Position numbers and translations under genes: made by a program
Origin: Pirellulaceae bacterium
GTDB taxonomy: Bacteria > Planctomycetota > Planctomycetia > Pirellulales > Pirellulaceae
Length of the DNA: 64,000 bases
Direction: 5' to 3'
NCBI GenBank assembly: GCA_018402565.1
Contig: JAGYIQ010000002.1
Location: forward strand, 1,047,670-1,111,669
The notes under the pieces: generated by a model
Database searches by the model: none
Told to the model about the DNA's origin: nothing
What the model saw: only the letters and a program-made list of their open reading frames with translations
Shown here: piece by piece, positions 1-7,849 of the stretch
Layout: every line of letters starts with the position of its first letter
Position numbering within the stretch: the stretch's first letter is position 1

Positions 1-9
1 AGCAGAGAA

Positions 10-1176
10 CTACTTGGCCCGCGGGGGCAACTCTTGAATCTGAAACTGCCGGAAATCGACCTGAGTCCCCGGATCATGGGCCTGCAACTGGATCGTGCCC
101 GCCTCCAACCGCCGACCACGACGCGGATTGGGGTTCGCCGCCCGCTGATCCGACCAATCCGTCACCTGATAGCCGTTGACCCACACCGAGATCTGCCCCC
201 CGCTGACGATCAACACCTTGCGGAACCATTCGCCATCGTCGGCCACCACGCGTCGCGCATTCACCCGACGGAAAATGCCGCCCGTCCCACAATCCTCGGG
301 TTGCCCACGGTCCCCCGCCAAGTACCCGTTGTGGATCTGGCTTTCGTACCCATTCAGGTTCTCGCCCGGAATACAGCGAAAAAAGATCCCGCTGTTGGTG
401 CCAGCCGCGGTCCGAGCTTCCACCGACAGCACAAAGTCGGCATACCGGTCGGACGTCGCCAAATACCCCGGCCCACCCCGCAACCCCAGCGTCCCGTCCT
501 GCCAAGTCACCTCAGCCGACCCAGCCCCGCTCGCGTCCCAGCCCTGACCCGGCTCCAGCCCCTGCGGGCGATCAGCCACTTCCAGCGCCGGCCGCAACTC
601 GACCCGCGTCACTCGCAATTGCCCAGCTCGCACGCGGAACCCCACATACCCACGGTTCGGCCCAGCCCCATCGATGATTACTTCCTCGTCGACCGACCCG
701 CCCCCCGCTACGATGCGATTCCGCCAGGCGGACGGGCCGCCTGCATCGGCAGCCAGCACCGACACCGTCAGGCCCAGCGAATGCTGGCCCGGCTCCAACG
801 GCACCGCCACGTGATCCTCACCCGACCGCCGTGCCTGAGGGCTGGCCAACAACAACAGCTCGGCCTGCCCCTCCGCACTCAATTCATACACCACCCGGAC
901 TTCACAGCCGCTAAATTGAGCGGACGTCCGCACCAACGACCCAGCAGTCAATTGCAGAGCCCCCTCGACCACGTCACTGGGATTGCACCCCCGCCACCCA
1001 AACGGTGTCGCTCGATCGAACAACGCCAGCCAGCCCTCCTGCCAGGCGACCTCGTCCCGCGCCGCCTCGACACGTTCGGATCGCGGCGCCACCTCGGCCA
1101 GCACACTGTCGACCCCAGCCAACCAACCCAGCACCACTCCCAGCGAGCAGATCGAATACTCACGCCAACCGTGCAT
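10..1176 (-). CDS. Secreted DUF1080 (3-keto-disaccharide hydrolase-like) protein
   Basis: Predicted exported protein of about 388 residues. The start at 1176 is preferred over a codon 11 residues upstream because it begins a clear signal peptide (MHGWREYS, a hydrophobic stretch, then VLA). The C-terminal half has the DUF1080 pattern: a TNSGIFFR strand, GYESQIHNG, GTGGIFRR, and a closing IQLQAHDPGTQVDFR. The N-terminal half (WLALFDR...FGWRG) looks like a second, more diverged copy of the same beta-sandwich fold. The family is greatly expanded in planctomycetes and linked to glycan or disaccharide breakdown; the substrate cannot be read here. It is last in a minus-strand series after rho and two exbD genes, separated from the nearer exbD by a GC-rich repeat. 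Family call is strong; enzymatic role is inferred from family only. Confidence 0.85.
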   Translation of the reverse strand: MHGWREYSICSLGVVLGWLAGVDSVLAEVAPRSERVEAARDEVAWQEGWLALFDRATPFGWRGCNPSDVVEGALQLTAGSLVRTSAQFSGCEVRVVYELSAEGQAELLLLASPQARRSGEDHVAVPLEPGQHSLGLTVSVLAADAGGPSAWRNRIVAGGGSVDEEVIIDGAGPNRGYVGFRVRAGQLRVTRVELRPALEVADRPQGLEPGQGWDASGAGSAEVTWQDGTLGLRGGPGYLATSDRYADFVLSVEARTAAGTNSGIFFRCIPGENLNGYESQIHNGYLAGDRGQPEDCGTGGIFRRVNARRVVADDGEWFRKVLIVSGGQISVWVNGYQVTDWSDQRAANPNPRRGRRLEAGTIQLQAHDPGTQVDFRQFQIQELPPRAK

Positions 1177-1193
1177 CTGTCTTCTCTCCCATC

Positions 1194-1310
1194 GGCCTGG
1201 GCCGCACAAACATCACCGCGGCCTAGCCGCACAAACATTACCGCGGCCTGGGCCGCACAAACATTACCGCGGCGCGACCGCACAAAAGTTACCGCGGCTT
1301 GGCCGCAAAC
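1194..1310. repeat. About 25-bp GC-rich tandem repeat at the 3' end of exbD
   Basis: Four to five imperfect units of about 25-26 bp share the pieces GCCGCACAAACATTA and CCGCGGCCTGG. Each unit contains a short palindrome (GCGGCC..GGCCGC). The first unit in the direction of transcription includes the last codons and the stop of the downstream exbD, so the array looks like serial duplication of that gene end. It fills the gap before the DUF1080 gene. Confidence 0.75.
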
Positions 1311-1738
1311 GAGACCTTGGCAAAGCCACACTCACGAGAAATATCCAGCATACCCACCACATGCCCCACCTCGATGGCATCATCGGGATGGATGACCACC
1401 GGTGCCGCCGGATTGATCTGCGCGATCTCTTGTAAAAACTGGCGCACCTCCACCGGCCCAGCCAAGACTTGCTCGTTGACCCGGTACTGCGGTTGCTGCG
1501 GATCGCCCGTCAAACGCACCACGATCCGCTCGAAGTCCACCTCCGGATCCAGATCCTCCAAGTTGGAATCCAACTTGCCCATCTCGCGACTCACGCTACT
1601 GGGCAGCAACCGTTCGATCGCCTGGAAACTGATGGTCCATACAAAAAATATCAGCAACAGAAACACGACGTCGATCATCGGCGTCATGGCCGAATTCATA
1701 TCCAACGGATTGTCGCGTTGCGCTCGAGCGACTTTCAT
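1289..1738 (-). CDS. ExbD/TolR-family biopolymer transport protein (second copy)
   Basis: A 149-residue ExbD/TolR protein: short cytoplasmic N-terminus, a single transmembrane helix preceded by the family motif MTPMIDVVFLLLIFF with the conserved membrane Asp, and a periplasmic domain ending near VSFAAKPR. In known systems ExbD works with ExbB/TolQ/MotA-type proteins to harness the proton gradient. The ATG at 1738 overlaps the TGA of the upstream exbD as ATGA, which implies translational coupling, so the longer reading from 1786 is rejected. No ExbB partner is seen in the window, which is unusual because exbB normally sits beside exbD. Confidence 0.9.
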   Translation of the reverse strand: MKVARAQRDNPLDMNSAMTPMIDVVFLLLIFFVWTISFQAIERLLPSSVSREMGKLDSNLEDLDPEVDFERIVVRLTGDPQQPQYRVNEQVLAGPVEVRQFLQEIAQINPAAPVVIHPDDAIEVGHVVGMLDISRECGFAKVSFAAKPR

Positions 1739-2184
1739 CGCGTGGGGGCCTCCTCGGGCAAATAGACCGCAAAGGTGACATTCCAAATCCCCTGCTGCAC
1801 ACAGCCGTTGAGGATCGGCTGCACGAACTCGTAGGGCGTCTGCCGCGCACAGCGAATGCGGACCTCAAAGTTCTCCCGCTCCGCCGGCGCCAACCGCGAG
1901 TAAGCCGCCCCGATCCGCTGGCCAATCGTCTGCGGCGTCCAGTCCTCGTCTTGGACCACCAACCGGCCATCCGGCAACAGGTTGATGATCAAACGCGGAT
2001 TGTTCATCTGATTGGGATGAGCCGCCGTCCGAGCCACCGGCAGGGTCAATTTGACCTGCTGCTCCTGCCGCGTCAGATGACTGGAGATCAAAAAAAAGAT
2101 AATCAACAAAAAAACCACGTCGATCATTGGGGTCATGTTGAACCCCAACGATCGATCGCGGTTCTGCTTGGGCATGGCTACCAT
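1735..2184 (-). CDS. ExbD/TolR-family biopolymer transport protein (first copy)
   Basis: A 149-residue ExbD/TolR protein with the same plan as its neighbour: NMTPMIDVVFLLIIFFLISS around residues 16-35 forms the single membrane helix with the conserved Asp, followed by a periplasmic domain that ends VTFAVYLPEE. The two copies differ enough to be a heteromeric pair rather than a recent duplication. It starts 33 bp after the rho stop codon and overlaps the next exbD by four bases, so rho-exbD-exbD may be one transcript. An internal Met three residues in is an alternative start. Confidence 0.9.
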   Translation of the reverse strand: MVAMPKQNRDRSLGFNMTPMIDVVFLLIIFFLISSHLTRQEQQVKLTLPVARTAAHPNQMNNPRLIINLLPDGRLVVQDEDWTPQTIGQRIGAAYSRLAPAERENFEVRIRCARQTPYEFVQPILNGCVQQGIWNVTFAVYLPEEAPTR

Positions 2185-2217
2185 CAGGCACCAACTCCGA
2201 GTTAAACGACCGAGTGC

Positions 2218-4392
2218 TTAGTCGTTGGTCATTTTGCCGCTGATCAAGTGGATGAACTCAGCATTGGAATCAAAGCGACCCAACTGCTTGCTCAACTGCT
2301 CCATGGCTTCGATGGGATTCATCTGAGTCAAGGTACGACGCAGCGCCGTCACCGCCGTCAACGTCTGCTCGGGCAACAACAGCTCCTCGCGGCGTGTACC
2401 ACTCTTGGAGATGTCAATCGCCGGCCAGACGCGACGCTCGGCCAACTTGCGGTCCAACACCAACTCCATGTTGCCCGTGCCCTTGAACTCCTGGAAGATC
2501 AGTTCGTCCATGCGGCTGTCGGTATCGATCAAGGCCGTACCAGCGATCGTGACCGAACCGCCCTCTTCGAAGGCCCGCGCAGTGGCGAACAGCTTCTTGG
2601 GAATGTCCATGGCCTTGATGTCGACACCGCCCGACATGGTCCGCCCCGAGTCGCCAACCCACTTGTTGAAGGCCCGCGCCAAACGCGTGATCGAGTCCAT
2701 CAACAGGAAGACGTCTTTGCCCATCTCGGCCAAACGCTTGCAGCGTTCGATCACCAACTGACTCAAGCGGACGTGGCTTTCGATCTCCTCGTCCAAGCTG
2801 CTGGCGACCACCTCCCCGATCACGTTCCGCCGCATGTCGGTGACTTCTTCCGGCCGCTCATCGACCAACAGCACGATCAGCTTGGTGTCGGGATAATTGG
2901 CCGCGATGCCTTGGCTGATATGCTGCAGCAAGATTGTCTTGCCGCTGCGTGGCGGTGCCACGATCAGTGCCCGTTGCCCCTTGCCCATCGGAGCCAACAA
3001 GTCGATCACCCGGTTGGTCAAGGGCTTCGGTCCAATCTCCAACCGATACCACTCCTCCGGATTGATCGGCGTCAACGAGTCGAAGGGGCGAATGTCCAAA
3101 CAGGCTTCTGGATCCAAACCGTCGACGTCGATGATCTCCTTGACTCGCGGACCCGTCTGGCCGCGGCCCGGACGAATCATGCCACGGATCATCATGCCTT
3201 CCCGCAAACCAAACCGCTCGATCATCGTGCCCGGCACAAACGGATCGGTCCGTTCACGTGAGTAGTTATTGGCCGTCTTCCGCAAGAAACCGTAGCCGTT
3301 GGGATGCATCTCCAACATGCCCATTTCTTCGTGCAATTCGACACTGGCGTCGTCGTAGCGGTCCTGGTCGTTCAAGTAGGGATCCGAGGCGCGATTGACC
3401 GTCCCTTGGTTGCGGTACCCGCCGCCACGTCCCGCGTCCGGCCGACGCATGCCGCCGCCCCGTGGAGCCGGCCCAGGATTCGGGCCGCGACCCGCCGGGG
3501 CATAACGCCCCTGCTGCCGGCCACCACCCATCGTCGGACGACCCACCTGACGCTGTGCCGGTCGACCAACCTGGCCACGACCACCCTGCGAACGACCACC
3601 CTGCCCCACACTGGGAGCCGGGCCGGGGCCGGGAGCCGGAATCCGATTGGGCTGCTGACGCTGCGGTCCGTTGTTGCCTCGGCCGCGTTGCCCCCCACGA
3701 TCTTGATCTCCCCGAGCTTGATCTCCCCGAACTTGATCCCCGCCGCCCGAACGCTGCCCACGCGGGGCGTTGGTGTAAGGATTGTCGCCATCGACCTCGT
3801 CGCCGTAGTCGTCCACAAAATCAAAGTCGTTGTCGCCAGCCGAATCCAACGTCTCACTGTACCGCCCACGACCGTAACCATTGCCCCGCCCGCCCGGTCG
3901 CTCCTGCGGCGGAACCGCGTTGCGGCCATAATCTCGTGATTGGTCTCGTGATTGGTCGCGTGACTGGTCTCGCGGTGCCGGCTCACGCGAGGTCGTCCGC
4001 CGCGCAGCATCACGCCGAGGCGCATCACCTGCTCCGTATCCCTCGTCGACAAACTCCGAACGATAACCATCCGCCGGGCCATCATTGCGACGCCGCGAAT
4101 TGCCACCCCGTCCACGCGTCCGCGTCGGACTCGGACCAGGCCCCGGTCCAGGAATATCGCTAGCACCCGGGGCTGGCCCGGGAGCTGGGACCACGCCCTC
4201 ATTTTCGGCACCCTCGGCCACATAACTCCGCCGCCCACCACGCACTCGCGGCATCGGCGGTTCCTGATCGTAATCGTCGTCGTAGCCGCCACGCGGACCC
4301 GGACCCGGGATTTCAGAAGCCGCAGCCGGCGTGTAAGCACTCTCTACCGACGATGTTTCGATATCGTCAGCCTTTCGTCGTTTCTTTCCCAT
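2218..4392 (-). CDS. rho: Transcription termination factor Rho with long disordered N-terminus
   Basis: Rho is a hexameric RNA-dependent ATPase that ends transcription. The C-terminal 370 or so residues are a full Rho core: the cold-shock-like RNA-binding segment (MHPNGYGFLRK), Walker A APPRSGKT near residue 480, VDERPEEVTDM, DSITRLARA, and the Q/R-loop region around SGGVDIKAMDIPKK. The protein is 724 residues against about 420 in E. coli. The extra 350 N-terminal residues are rich in Arg, Gly, Pro, Gln and Asp, with internal short repeats (RDQS x3, then GDQxRGDQ), replacing the usual N-terminal helix bundle. Such inserts in other Rho proteins can bind RNA or drive condensation; here that is inference. 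No strong Shine-Dalgarno is seen (GGTGA lies about eight bases before ATG). Confidence 0.97.
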   Translation of the reverse strand: MGKKRRKADDIETSSVESAYTPAAASEIPGPGPRGGYDDDYDQEPPMPRVRGGRRSYVAEGAENEGVVPAPGPAPGASDIPGPGPGPSPTRTRGRGGNSRRRNDGPADGYRSEFVDEGYGAGDAPRRDAARRTTSREPAPRDQSRDQSRDQSRDYGRNAVPPQERPGGRGNGYGRGRYSETLDSAGDNDFDFVDDYGDEVDGDNPYTNAPRGQRSGGGDQVRGDQARGDQDRGGQRGRGNNGPQRQQPNRIPAPGPGPAPSVGQGGRSQGGRGQVGRPAQRQVGRPTMGGGRQQGRYAPAGRGPNPGPAPRGGGMRRPDAGRGGGYRNQGTVNRASDPYLNDQDRYDDASVELHEEMGMLEMHPNGYGFLRKTANNYSRERTDPFVPGTMIERFGLREGMMIRGMIRPGRGQTGPRVKEIIDVDGLDPEACLDIRPFDSLTPINPEEWYRLEIGPKPLTNRVIDLLAPMGKGQRALIVAPPRSGKTILLQHISQGIAANYPDTKLIVLLVDERPEEVTDMRRNVIGEVVASSLDEEIESHVRLSQLVIERCKRLAEMGKDVFLLMDSITRLARAFNKWVGDSGRTMSGGVDIKAMDIPKKLFATARAFEEGGSVTIAGTALIDTDSRMDELIFQEFKGTGNMELVLDRKLAERRVWPAIDISKSGTRREELLLPEQTLTAVTALRRTLTQMNPIEAMEQLSKQLGRFDSNAEFIHLISGKMTND

Positions 4393-5430
4393 TTACAAAT
4401 CACCATAGGTAAGCATGGGCCAGCATCCTAGACCATCATCAATAGAAGACGATGACGAATGCCCGCCGAAAAAACAGATAGCAAATCAAGCCGAAGATCA
4501 TTCCCGCAGGCCAGTCGCCCAACGGTTCAAAGAGAGACCCTCTCACGCAACCCGATTCACCGAACCCCAACCGCTGCCAAGTCCCGCAATTACCGGACCC
4601 AACAACTCTCCTGAGTAACTCGCTCCACCCAGCAATCTACCCGCGTGAGCAATTCACACACCCGAGCAATTCGCCAAAAGAGCCAGACAGCCCACAACAA
4701 AACCACAAGTCTCGCCGGACCGACTCAGCCAATGCAAGTTGATAACTTGCAGAATCCAACCGCTCACAGGGCAACCCACAAACGTCGGAGAAATCACGAA
4801 CAGAAATCCGATAAAGACCGAATTTCCTCTCACAAAACACACTCCGAGTCACCGACCAGTCATGATCTGACCAGTCCTAATCGGACCACCCATGACCTGA
4901 CCACGCACTACCGGTTCTCAGAACCGAAAGCCGCCGGCCATGACAACTCGCCCATGACAACCCGCCCATGACAACTCGAAGAACACCACCGCCGGACTTA
5001 AGTTAGACGACGATAGGTTTCTAACAACAGACGCTAAAGGAGAACGACCTACTCACTTTCGTTCACCACCCAGCACCCGCAGTTATACACTTTCCAGCAA
5101 TCCCATCAAGCCCGCTTTCACACGGGCACCAGAGCTGCACCAAACCGTAGCTCGAACCATCGCAAGTGGAACCACCCCCGCCAGCCTCGCAGACGGGGCA
5201 CACCCACCCGAGTCACTGACCAAACTTGCGTACAATGCTCACTTCCCCCCCAAACGGAAATACCGACAATCGGGAGGGTTGATAAGAGACGAATCCCCGC
5301 AGCCAAGAGAAAGGCTGGATCTAGCAGCGTTGCCCCTTCAGTCTTTCTCCCGATCGGCCCAATGTCAACTGCAAACCCAGAAAATTGTCGGTCAGACAAA
5401 CATTTTTGCCCGAATTGAGCTGGAAAAGCG
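4393..5430. other. Intergenic region without a supported gene
   Basis: About 1 kb between rho and arfB with no convincing ORF. The few open frames (for example minus-strand 4637-4852) show no family motif. It is less GC-rich than its surroundings and holds short direct repeats: GACCAGTC/GACCACCC-type blocks around 4855-4910 and three CCATGACAACTCG-like units at 4938-4980. It presumably contains the rho promoter, but no clear promoter was found. Confidence 0.5.
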
Positions 5431-5865
5431 TTACTCCCGCGACCAGTCCTGGCGGCGACGACCGGTTTTTTTGTCGGACACCTGGCGTTTATCCGCCAAC
5501 CGGCGTTGCTTGGACGACCAGGTCGCCTTGGTCGGTCGTCGCGGGGTCGGTGCACTCCAGGCCTGCAACACAATCTGACGAATCTTGGCCAAACAGAACG
5601 CCAAGTTCTCCTGCTGATTCCGCGATTGGTGGCTATAAACCACCAAACAATCGTCCTGGTTGATGCGATTGGCAGCCTGTTGGCGAATCCGCCCCCAGAC
5701 CTCGTCCGGCATCTGCGGATTGCGTCCCAACTGCCAATGCACGACCGCCTTGGAGTTGACTTTATTGACGTTCTGACCACCCGGCCCTGGCGAACGCACA
5801 AACTGCACGCTCAACTCGCTCGACTCGATCGTCACCCGATCATTGATTCGAATACTGGCACTCAC
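5431..5865 (-). CDS. arfB: ArfB/YaeJ-like peptidyl-tRNA hydrolase (class I release-factor fold)
   Basis: A 144-residue protein with the release-factor GGQ loop (RSPGPGGQNVNKVNSKAV), which hydrolyses peptidyl-tRNA on stalled ribosomes in the ArfB family. The tail after residue 105 is Lys/Arg-rich (RRPTKATWSSKQRRLADKRQ), as expected for the ArfB C-terminus that enters the mRNA channel. The start is taken as GTG at 5865, giving a four-base GTGA overlap with the rdgB stop and normal family length; the open frame to 6735 is antisense-type extension through rdgB. It should be translationally coupled to rdgB. Confidence 0.88.
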   Translation of the reverse strand: MSASIRINDRVTIESSELSVQFVRSPGPGGQNVNKVNSKAVVHWQLGRNPQMPDEVWGRIRQQAANRINQDDCLVVYSHQSRNQQENLAFCLAKIRQIVLQAWSAPTPRRPTKATWSSKQRRLADKRQVSDKKTGRRRQDWSRE

Positions 5866-6515
5866 GGGCAACTCGCGGGGATGATAGGAACCGACTCCAC
5901 GGCGGGGGGCAACGACTGCTGCAATCGCTTCCATTGACACACAAAGTCCCGCAAGGCTCGCGCGCGGTGACTGATCGCTCGCTTGGCCGCCGGACCCAAA
6001 TCCCCGAACGTCGTGTGGTACTCCAACACCTCGAACAGCGGATCGTAGCCGAAGCCGCCCTGCCCAGACGCCCCATGCCGCAACCGCCCGCGACAAATCG
6101 CTTCGCTTGTCAATCGAATCTCGCCCTGCGGGTCCGCCAAGGCAATATGACAAGTGTAATACGCCCCACGCCGCTCGTCCGGCACCCCACTCAATCGCTC
6201 CAACAACAGCCGATTGTTGGCCTCGTCGTCCGCATCCGGCCCCGCAAATCGGGCCGAATAAATCCCCGGAGCCCCGCCCAAAGCGTCCACACTGATCCCA
6301 CTGTCGTCGCACACCGTCCAGCACCCCGACGCCAACGCATAGCCCCTGGCCTTCTTGGCAGCGTTCTCGGCAAACGACGCCCCGTCCTCCACCACGTCCG
6401 GAATCCCCGGGAAGTCGGCCAAGGTCAGCAACCGCACGCCCTGCCCCTGCAACAAATCCTCCATCTCCAAACGCTTTTTCCGATTTCCCGTTCCTAGCAA
6501 CAATCGATCGATCAT
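5862..6515 (-). CDS. rdgB: Non-canonical purine NTP pyrophosphatase, RdgB/HAM1 family
   Basis: Removes ITP, XTP and dITP from the nucleotide pool by hydrolysis to the monophosphate. Motifs read clearly: TGNRKK near the N-terminus, [46 protein letters not shown] and SHRARAL. At about 217 residues from the ATG at 6515 it is close to the usual family length; a start at 6563 would add 16 unconserved residues. It is divergent from thiS (14 to 71 bp apart depending on the thiS start) and overlaps arfB by four bases. Confidence 0.95.
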   Translation of the reverse strand: MIDRLLLGTGNRKKRLEMEDLLQGQGVRLLTLADFPGIPDVVEDGASFAENAAKKARGYALASGCWTVCDDSGISVDALGGAPGIYSARFAGPDADDEANNRLLLERLSGVPDERRGAYYTCHIALADPQGEIRLTSEAICRGRLRHGASGQGGFGYDPLFEVLEYHTTFGDLGPAAKRAISHRARALRDFVCQWKRLQQSLPPAVESVPIIPASCP

Positions 6516-6586
6516 GGCAAAATAGGTCCTTGCCTGGGCAGATTTCCTCAACCGTTCCCCCACCAGCCACTGGCGCGAGTCCCCCC

Positions 6587-6787
6587 GTGCATGTTATCGT
6601 AAATGACGAAACGCAGCAGTACCCGGACGGCCTGACCGTCACGCAGCTCCTCCAGCAACTGGGGCTCGAGGGCAAACCCGTCGCCGTCGAGCTCAACCAG
6701 GAACTGGTGCCCCGCGGGCAGCACGCTGACACCACCCTGCACGACGGCGACCGACTGGAGATCGTCTCGCTGACAGGCGGCGGCTAA
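6587..6787 (+). CDS. thiS: Sulfur carrier protein ThiS
   Basis: Ubiquitin-like sulfur carrier for the thiamine thiazole ring. The protein ends in the diagnostic Gly-Gly (SLTGGG), follows the family pattern [13 protein letters not shown]...[12 protein letters not shown]...[10 protein letters not shown], and from GTG 6587 is 66 residues, the size of typical ThiS. An ATG at 6530 in the same frame would add a 19-residue Pro-rich leader without family similarity, so the start is uncertain. thiG follows 174 bp downstream on the same strand. No TPP riboswitch was recognised upstream. Confidence 0.85.
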   Translation: MHVIVNDETQQYPDGLTVTQLLQQLGLEGKPVAVELNQELVPRGQHADTTLHDGDRLEIVSLTGGG

Positions 6788-6961
6788 AGCCAGCTCGGCC
6801 GGCGGCTGAAGCCAATCAGGGCCAGTAGCTCAAGCCCATGAAGGCCGATGGCTGAAGCCAGCAAGGGCCAGGAAATAAGGGCCAGTGGCAACAGCTGAAG
6901 ACATCCAACGCCCCAACGCCCCAACCTCGGGGCTCCCATCACTCCCGCAAGTACGCTCCGC

Positions 6962-7837
6962 ATGTCCGATCCCAAGCCCCCATCGCCACCGTTCGCCGCC
7001 GACTCGGCCTGCCAGCCCGTCGTGCCCCCGTTGCAGATCGGCAGCCACACCTTGAGCAGCCGCCTGATCCTCGGCACCGGCCGCTATCGCACGTTGGAGG
7101 AAATGCAGCGCACGCTGACCGTCAGCGGCACGGCCTGCGTGACCGTGGCCGTCCGCCGCGAACGATTGTTCGACGAATACGGCCAAAACATCCTCGACTT
7201 CCTCGACCTGGATCGCCTCTGCCTGCTCCCCAACACGGCCGGCTGCTACGACGCCGCCACCGCCGTTCGCTGCGCCAAAATGGGACGCGAGATCCTCGCA
7301 GGCCTGGAGAACCCCGGCGCCGATTGGGTCAAACTCGAGTGCCTCGGCGACCCCAAAACCCTGCTGCCCGACCCGCTGGAAACCCTCCGCGCCACCGAGC
7401 AGTTGGTCGAACTGGGCTTCCAAGTCCTCGTCTACACCTCCGACGACCCCGTGCTGGCCCGCAAGCTCAAAGCCGCCGGCGCCACCGCCGTCATGCCCGC
7501 CGGCAGCCCGATCGGCTCCGGACAAGGCATCCTCAACCCCAATAACCTGGCCATCATCTTGGAGTTCCTCAAAGGCGACGACCCCGACTACCCCGTGATC
7601 ATCGATGCCGGTGTCGGCACCGCCAGCGACGTGTCGATCGCCATGGAACTCGGCGCCGACGCCGTCTTACTCAACACCGCCGTCGCCCACGCCCAAGACC
7701 CCGTCGCCATGGCCTGGGCCATGCGACTGGCCACCGACGCCGGCTACTGGGCCGCCCGCGCCGGCCGCATCCCCAAACAACGCTACGCCACCGCCTCCAG
7801 CCCCACGCAGGGCGTCATCGCCTCTCGCCCTAACTAA
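6962..7837 (+). CDS. thiG: Thiazole synthase ThiG
   Basis: Forms the thiazole phosphate of thiamine from deoxyxylulose phosphate, dehydroglycine and ThiS thiocarboxylate. The 291-residue protein contains the TIM-barrel landmarks: [43 protein letters not shown] (with the lysine expected to form the Schiff base), [29 protein letters not shown] and [17 protein letters not shown]. About 25 extra residues precede the core. The gap to thiS holds degenerate repeats of GGCTGAAGCC and AGGGCCAGTA. It is immediately followed by the large tandem array. Confidence 0.95.
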   Translation: MSDPKPPSPPFAADSACQPVVPPLQIGSHTLSSRLILGTGRYRTLEEMQRTLTVSGTACVTVAVRRERLFDEYGQNILDFLDLDRLCLLPNTAGCYDAATAVRCAKMGREILAGLENPGADWVKLECLGDPKTLLPDPLETLRATEQLVELGFQVLVYTSDDPVLARKLKAAGATAVMPAGSPIGSGQGILNPNNLAIILEFLKGDDPDYPVIIDAGVGTASDVSIAMELGADAVLLNTAVAHAQDPVAMAWAMRLATDAGYWAARAGRIPKQRYATASSPTQGVIASRPN

Positions 7838-7849
7838 TCACTGCACTCT

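Noticed and set aside
34..1395. Plus-strand 453-residue ORF
   Set aside because: Antisense to the DUF1080 gene and exbD, with Pro/Arg/His-rich composition typical of shadow frames.
4637..4852. 71-residue minus-strand ORF
   Set aside because: No family features; composition like the surrounding non-coding text.
6516..6961. TPP riboswitch upstream of thiS or thiG
   Set aside because: The conserved TPP-aptamer signals were not found; the text shows only GGCTGAAGCC-type degenerate repeats.
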